Shown: one piece after another, positions 59,848-64,000 of the stretch
Numbering within the stretch: position 1 is the first letter of the stretch
Layout of the letters: each line of letters starts with the position of its first letter
Source of the DNA: Kineococcus sp. NBC_00420
GTDB lineage: Bacteria; Actinomycetota; Actinomycetes; Actinomycetales; Kineococcaceae
Reading direction: 5' to 3'
DNA: 64,000 bases
Assembly: GCF_036021035.1 (NCBI RefSeq)
Contig: NZ_CP107930.1
Location: 3,472,001 to 3,536,000 of the forward strand
Position numbers and translations under genes: made by a program
The notes under the pieces: model-generated
What the model was told of the DNA's origin: nothing
The model's database searches: none
Seen by the model: only the letters and a program-made list of their open reading frames with translations

Positions 59848-61364
59848 CCGACGAGCACCGGACCGACGAGCACCGGACCGACGAGCCCCGGACCCACGAG
59901 CCCCGGACCCACGAGCCCGCTCTCGAGGTCCTGCCGGCCGAGGTCGCGGCCAGGCTCGACGCCCCGACCCGCGCCGTCCTCACCGACCCGGGCTGGCGAC
60001 GGCTGCACCCGGTCACCCCGGTGCTGCGGGCGTGGAAGGTCGTCGCCGCGGTGCTGGCGGTGGTCGTGGGGCAGAACGTCGACAACATCGTCCGCCTGGA
60101 CCTGCCCGGCTGGATCCTGACGCTGTCGATCGTCGGGGGGATCCTGCTGCTCGCGATCGTCGGTGCCGGCTACAGCGCCCTGGCCTGGCGCAAGACGCGC
60201 TACCGGATCGACGCCGAGGCCGTGCACGTCGAGCACGGGATCCTCTGGCGCCAGCAGCGCCGGGCCCAGCTGGACCGGTTGCAGGCCGTCGACGTCGTCC
60301 GGCCGTTGCTGGGCCGGCTGTTCGGGCTGGCCGAGCTGCGCCTCGAGGTCGCGGGCGGTTCCGGCAGCAAGGTGTCGTTGGCCTACCTCAAGGAGGAGGA
60401 GGCCCAGCGGGTCCGCAACGCGCTGCTCGCGGCGTCCGCGGGGGTCGTCGTCGCCGAGGGCGAGGACGCCCCGGAGGCCCCGCAGCGCGAGGTCGTCGAG
60501 GTCCCGCCGACGCGGCTGCTCCTGTCCACGCTGCGGTCCGGCCTGACGATCTGGATGGTCCTGGTGCTCGTGGGCCTCGGCGTCGGCTGCTGGTTCGCGC
60601 AGAGCCTCACCCCGCTGTTCGGTTCGTTCGCCGCGGTCCTCGGCGTGGTCTCGACGGTGTGGCAGCGGTTCTCCCGGGGCTTCAACTTCACCGTCGCGGA
60701 CTCCCCGGACGGGCTGCGGCTCTCCCACGGACTGCTGGAGCAGCGCTCGCAGACCGTCCCGCCGGGGCGGGTGCAGGCGCTGCGGATCACCCAGCCGCTG
60801 CTGTGGCGCAGCGCGGGCTGGTGGCGGGTGGAGGTCAACGTCGCGGGGTACTCCGGCGAGAGCGGCAGCGCCTCCGAGCAGAGCACGACGCTGCTGCCCG
60901 TCGGCACCGTGGAGGAGCTCGGGCTCGTGCTGGCGATCGTGCTGCCGGACCTGGGGACGGGTGAGGAGTCACCGCTCGACGTGGTCCGCGCCGGGCTGAC
61001 CGGCACCGGCACCGACGGCGGGTTCACCCCCGTCCCGCGGGCCGCCCGCTGGCTGGACCCGGTGAGCTGGCGTCGCCGCGGCTACCGCGTCACCGAGCAC
61101 GCGTTCCTCTCCCGCAACGGCCGGCTGGTCCGCGGTCTCGACGTCGTCCCGCACGCGCGGACGCAGAGCCTCGGCGTCGCCCAGGGTCCGCTGCAGCGTC
61201 GTCTGGGCCTGGCCAGCGTCGTGCTGCACTCGACCCCCGGGCGGGTGAAGCCCCGCGTCGACCACCTCGACCCGGCGACGGCGGCGCGGTTGCTGACGGA
61301 GCAGTCCCTGCGCTCCCGCGCGGCCCGCGCCGGTTCCGGTCCCGAACGCTGGATGACCACCTGA
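59844..61364 (+). CDS. PH-domain membrane protein (YdbT-like, triple bPH2)
   Basis: A 506-aa membrane protein with bPH2 domains at about 120-200, 280-370 and 400-480 and pairs of membrane helices at about 65-110 and 225-265. Core motifs: RAQLDRLQAVDVVRPLLGRLFGLAELRLEVAG, TVPPGRVQALRITQPLLWRSAGWWRVEVNVAG and RTQSLGVAQGPLQRRLGLASVVLHST. The N terminus is a five-fold T(D/H)E(H/P)R repeat from a 15-bp minisatellite. It starts at GTG overlapping the ydbS-like stop and ends 6 bases before the convergent GntR gene. Confidence 0.87.
   Translation: MTDEHRTDEHRTDEPRTHEPRTHEPALEVLPAEVAARLDAPTRAVLTDPGWRRLHPVTPVLRAWKVVAAVLAVVVGQNVDNIVRLDLPGWILTLSIVGGILLLAIVGAGYSALAWRKTRYRIDAEAVHVEHGILWRQQRRAQLDRLQAVDVVRPLLGRLFGLAELRLEVAGGSGSKVSLAYLKEEEAQRVRNALLAASAGVVVAEGEDAPEAPQREVVEVPPTRLLLSTLRSGLTIWMVLVLVGLGVGCWFAQSLTPLFGSFAAVLGVVSTVWQRFSRGFNFTVADSPDGLRLSHGLLEQRSQTVPPGRVQALRITQPLLWRSAGWWRVEVNVAGYSGESGSASEQSTTLLPVGTVEELGLVLAIVLPDLGTGEESPLDVVRAGLTGTGTDGGFTPVPRAARWLDPVSWRRRGYRVTEHAFLSRNGRLVRGLDVVPHARTQSLGVAQGPLQRRLGLASVVLHSTPGRVKPRVDHLDPATAARLLTEQSLRSRAARAGSGPERWMTT
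59847..59921 (+). repeat. 15-bp minisatellite, 5 units, in the ydbT-like gene
   Basis: Five 15-base units (unit 1 is ACCGACGAGCACCGG) start directly after the GTG codon. They encode TDEHR, TDEHR, TDEPR, THEPR, THEPA. Unit length keeps the frame, so copy-number change would lengthen or shorten a charged N-terminal tail. Confidence 0.9.
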
Positions 61365-61370
61365 GCCTCC

Positions 61371-62111
61371 TCAGCCGGGCAGGGCCCCGCTGCGGGCGAG
61401 AGCGGCGGTGAGCAGCTCGAGGTCGATCGCGACGTGCGCGCGGGCGAGGGCCTCGGCCTCGTCGGCACGGCCGGCGACGATCGCGGCGACGAGGGCGCGG
61501 TGCTCGCGCAGGGCCCGCACCTCCATGGCGTGCATGCCGTCCGGGGCACCCCACAGGTGCGCGGGGGCGCCGATGCTGAGCCTGCCCTCGAGCTCGCGCA
61601 GCACGCGGCGAAGGGTGTCGTTGTGGGCGGCGTCGATGATCGCGACGTGCAGCGCGCTGTCGGCCTGCTGGGACTGCAGACCGGAGTCGGCCGCGGCGTA
61701 GGCCTCGAGCGCGTCCTGCACGCGCACGACGTCGGCGGGGGAGCGGTGCTCGGCCGCGGCCCGGCAGACCGCCCCGTGGAGGCGGGCGATCGCGTCGCAC
61801 AGGTCGCGCAGCTGGGCGTAGCCCGCCGACAGGGTGCGTCCGACGATCTCCGTCGAGGACTCGGGCCACTGCTGCAGCACGAACGTGCCGCCGTGGCGTC
61901 CCCGGCGGGTCTCCACCAGGCCGCGGTCGGCGAGCTGGGCCAGGGCGGCGCGGACCGTCGTCCGCCCGGCGCCGAGGACGGCGGCCAGGTCGCGTTCGGC
62001 GGGCAGCCGCGAGCCGGGCAGGTACTGGCCGGTGGCGATGGCGGTGACGAGCCGTTCCAGTACCGCGGCGACGCGCGAGCCGGGGTCCACCACGAGGTCC
62101 GTCTGCGTCAT
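61371..62111 (-). CDS. FadR-type GntR transcriptional regulator
   Basis: A 246-aa regulator. The winged helix (residues about 14-75: TAIATGQYLPGSRLPAERDLAAVLGAGRTTVRAALAQLADRGLVETRRGRHGGTFV) is followed by a helical FCD ligand domain with metal-site residues (DSALHVAIIDAAHNDTL, RALREHRALVAAI). ATG follows GGAGGA. It is divergent from the iminopeptidase/permease pair and probably represses it with an organic acid or amino acid as signal. Confidence 0.92.
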   Translation of the reverse strand: MTQTDLVVDPGSRVAAVLERLVTAIATGQYLPGSRLPAERDLAAVLGAGRTTVRAALAQLADRGLVETRRGRHGGTFVLQQWPESSTEIVGRTLSAGYAQLRDLCDAIARLHGAVCRAAAEHRSPADVVRVQDALEAYAAADSGLQSQQADSALHVAIIDAAHNDTLRRVLRELEGRLSIGAPAHLWGAPDGMHAMEVRALREHRALVAAIVAGRADEAEALARAHVAIDLELLTAALARSGALPG

Positions 62112-62153
62112 CCCACCGTCCTCCCGTTTCGCACAGGTTAATTCCCCGCCAAT

Positions 62154-62169
62154 GGTCTTGTCGGAGACC
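62154..62169. promoter_or_regulatory. Candidate GntR operator
   Basis: GGTCT-TGTCGG-AGACC is an inverted repeat with 5-bp arms (GGTCT 62154-62158, AGACC 62165-62169) in the 81-base gap between the GntR and iminopeptidase genes. The arms fit a FadR-type operator and lie just before the ribosome-binding site of the iminopeptidase gene. Confidence 0.4.
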
Positions 62170-62192
62170 TTTGAAGTGAGGATGCTCACGCC

Positions 62193-63131
62193 ATGCCCGT
62201 CACGACCCACGAACTCCCCGTCCTCGGACACCGCACCTGGGTGCAGGTCACCACCCCGTCGACCCCCCGCGCGGGAGCCCTCCCCCTGATCGTCCTGCAC
62301 GGCGGACCCGGGATGGCCCACGACTACGTCGCCAACCTCGCCGCGCTGGCCGAGGAGACCGGGCGCACCGTCGTCCACTACGACCAGCTCGGCTGCGGCC
62401 GCAGCACCCACCTGCCCGCAGCGCCGCCGGAGTTCTGGACCCCGCAGCTGTTCGTCGAGGAGTTCCACGCCGTGCTCGACGGCCTCGGCCTCGAACGGGT
62501 CCACGTCCTCGGCCAGTCCTGGGGCGGGATGCTCGGCGCCGAGATCGCCGTCCGGCGGCCCGCCGGGCTGGTCTCGCTGGCGATCTGCAACTCCCCGGCC
62601 TCGATGTCGCTCTGGGTCGAGGGCGCCGCCCGGCTGCGGGCCGAGCTCCCGCCGCAGGCCCGCGAGGCGCTGGACCGCCACGAGGCCGCCGGGACGACGA
62701 CCGACCCCGAGTACCTCGCCGCGACCGACGAGTTCTACGCCCGCCACGTCTGCCGGATCACGCCCACCCACCCCGACTTCGCGGCCAGCGTCGCCCAGAT
62801 GGAGGCGGAACCGACCGTCTACCACACCATGAACGGCCCCAACGAGTTCCACGTCATCGGAACCCTGCGCGACTGGTCCGTCATCGACCGCCTCCCCGAC
62901 GTCGCCGTCCCGACCCTGGTGCTCGCCGGCGAGTTCGACGAGGCCACCCCGGAGACGTGGGCGCCGTTCGTGGACCGGATCCCCGACGTCAGCGCGCACG
63001 TCTTCCCCGGCGCCAGCCACTGCACCCACCTCGAACAGCCCGAGGAGTTCCGCGCGTTCGTCGCGGCGTTCCTCGCGCGGAACGACGACCTCGCCGACGA
63101 CCCCGCCGACACCTCAGGAGCTCCGCGATGA
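62193..63131 (+). CDS. Proline iminopeptidase family hydrolase
   Basis: A 312-aa alpha/beta hydrolase of the proline iminopeptidase (S33) family. The oxyanion motif is IVLHGGPGMAHDY, the Asp-rich DQLGCGRST follows, the nucleophile is Ser109 in GQSWGGML, and the His is in FPGASHCTHLEQPEEF with a downstream Asp in AGEFDEATPET. It releases N-terminal proline or hydrolyses similar amides. ATG 62193 has GAGGATG upstream. Its stop overlaps the permease start (ATGA). Confidence 0.9.
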   Translation: MPVTTHELPVLGHRTWVQVTTPSTPRAGALPLIVLHGGPGMAHDYVANLAALAEETGRTVVHYDQLGCGRSTHLPAAPPEFWTPQLFVEEFHAVLDGLGLERVHVLGQSWGGMLGAEIAVRRPAGLVSLAICNSPASMSLWVEGAARLRAELPPQAREALDRHEAAGTTTDPEYLAATDEFYARHVCRITPTHPDFAASVAQMEAEPTVYHTMNGPNEFHVIGTLRDWSVIDRLPDVAVPTLVLAGEFDEATPETWAPFVDRIPDVSAHVFPGASHCTHLEQPEEFRAFVAAFLARNDDLADDPADTSGAPR

Positions 63132-64000
63132 GCGACCAGCAACGCACCCTCGAGTCGTTCGGGTACCAGCAGCAGCTCAAACGCTCCGTCTCCACCTTCG
63201 ACCTGCTGGTCTACGGGCTGGTGTTCATGGTCCCGATCGCGCCGTGGGCGATCTTCGGGACGGTCTACGACAGCGCGCACGGCATGGTCCCGCTCGTCTA
63301 CCTCATCGGCCTGGTGGCGATGGTCTTCACCGCTCTCGCCTACGGGCAGATGGCGAAGGCGTTCCCGCTGGCGGGTTCGGTGTTCTCCTACGTCGGCCGT
63401 GGGATCCACCCGTCGCTGGGGTTCTTCGCGGGCTGGTCGATCCTGCTCGACTACCTGCTCATCCCGACCCTGCTCTACGTCTTCGCCGCCGAGTCGATGG
63501 TCGGGATCTTCCCGGGGTCCCCGCGCTGGGTGTGGGCGCTGGTGTTCGTCGCGGTCAACACGGTCGTGAACCTGCTGGGGATCAGTTCGCTCAAGCTCGC
63601 CAACCGGGTGTTCCTGGCCATCGAGATCGTGTTCGTGGTGGCGTTCGTCGTCATCGCGGCGCGGGCGCTCAACGGCGGGACGATCCCGGGCGCGGAGTGG
63701 GGGGCGACCCCGTTCTGGGACTCCTCCCAGGTGAGCGGCCCGCTCATCGCCGGGGCGCTCTCGATCGCCGTCCTGAGCTTCCTGGGCTTCGACGGGATCT
63801 CCACGCTCGCCGAGGAGACGACCGGGCGGAAGAACCCCGCGGGCCGCGCGATGATCATCGCCCTGTTCGTCGTCGCGTTCCTCTTCGTCCTGCAGACCTG
63901 GCTGGCCAGCCTGCTCGCCGCGGGCCGGGAGTCCTTCGGCGACGCCGCCGCGGGCAACGCGTTCTTCGACCTCGTCCAGGCCGCGTCCGGCTCGCACTGG
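63128..64000 (+). CDS. APC-family amino acid/polyamine permease (PuuP-like), cut by the window end
   Basis: The first 291 residues of a transporter reading past the window end. The start FGYQQQLKRSVSTFDLLVYGLVFMVPIAPWAIFG is typical of the PuuP putrescine importer subgroup. Eight or so helices are visible up to residue 290, with SFLGFDGISTLAEETTGRKNPAGRAM as the conserved mid-protein loop. ATG overlaps the iminopeptidase stop. It probably imports an amine, amino acid or peptide-derived product related to the iminopeptidase. Confidence 0.9.
   Translation, partial: MSDQQRTLESFGYQQQLKRSVSTFDLLVYGLVFMVPIAPWAIFGTVYDSAHGMVPLVYLIGLVAMVFTALAYGQMAKAFPLAGSVFSYVGRGIHPSLGFFAGWSILLDYLLIPTLLYVFAAESMVGIFPGSPRWVWALVFVAVNTVVNLLGISSLKLANRVFLAIEIVFVVAFVVIAARALNGGTIPGAEWGATPFWDSSQVSGPLIAGALSIAVLSFLGFDGISTLAEETTGRKNPAGRAMIIALFVVAFLFVLQTWLASLLAAGRESFGDAAAGNAFFDLVQAASGSHW

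Noticed and set aside
1-64000. CRISPR arrays, insertion sequences, prophage or integrase genes
   Set aside because: No direct repeat-spacer pattern, transposase, integrase or phage structural gene was seen on either strand.

Overview
The window is about 73-75% G+C, uses GTG as the commonest start codon, and strings genes together with 4-base start/stop overlaps (GTGA/ATGA). Gene content and order match high-GC Actinobacteria: a Tad pilus locus next to a DECH-type helicase, bldG, hppA, topA and a membrane-fused thymidylate kinase with holB; later dacB, a zinc metalloprotease, tilS and hpt, then ftsH-folE-folP-folB-folK-DUF3180. The order resembles Streptomyces and Mycobacterium. The overall look suggests the Kineosporiales (Kineococcus-like); that genus-level guess is inference. 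No prophage, insertion sequence, rRNA operon or CRISPR array is visible.

Region by region. 1-4.6 kb: Tad/Flp pilus cluster (CpaE/Ssd-like ATPase, tadA, short tadB and tadC, a DUF4244 pilin-like peptide, two TadE-like pseudopilins). 4.5-6.9 kb: an MrfA/YprA-type helicase, convergent with and overlapping the pilus genes. 7.1-12 kb: bldG, a partner with a degenerate kinase fold, a K+-independent proton-pumping pyrophosphatase and a methyltransferase. 12.3-18.4 kb: topA, MFS-tmk fusion, holB. 18.4-29.6 kb: mixed metabolic and signalling genes (secreted peptidase, orphan histidine kinase, XRE-cupin/methyltransferase/flavoprotein module, tRNA-Thr(CGT), DedA protein, GGDEF-EAL enzyme, alcohol dehydrogenase). 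29.7-33.1 kb: methionine synthesis by direct sulfhydrylation (metY, metX). 33.1-36.9 kb: DctA dicarboxylate transporter divergent from a DcuS/DcuR-type two-component system. 36.9-42.3 kb: SMP-30 protein, MerR regulator, NlpC/P60 hydrolase, pyrophosphatase, D,D-carboxypeptidase. 42.4-52.3 kb: protease, tilS, hpt, then an inserted accessory segment (HTH-nucleotidyltransferase/HEPN pair, thioredoxin-fold protein, VanZ protein), then ftsH and the folate operon. 52.3-64 kb: hydrolase/MarR pair, methyltransferase/nucleotidyltransferase pair, nuclease-fold membrane protein, glycosyltransferase, a ProV-type ATPase without a permease, PH-domain membrane proteins, and a GntR/iminopeptidase/amino-acid permease unit cut by the window end.

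The most unusual items are: (i) the HTH-nucleotidyltransferase/HEPN pair behind a 40-bp near-perfect palindrome made of two overlapping CGCTAT-N4-ATAGCG sites, inserted between hpt and ftsH; (ii) two families of intergenic palindromic repeats, one of 31 bp starting GTGATCCCGC (three copies) and one built on GGATCGTTG/CAACGATCC (two loci, one with triple-nested symmetry); (iii) an ftsH leader with mutually exclusive hairpins around a distant Shine-Dalgarno sequence; (iv) a set of genes with TANNNT 6-7 bases before the start codon and no clear Shine-Dalgarno sequence, implying leaderless transcripts; and (v) in-frame minisatellites in two membrane-protein genes.
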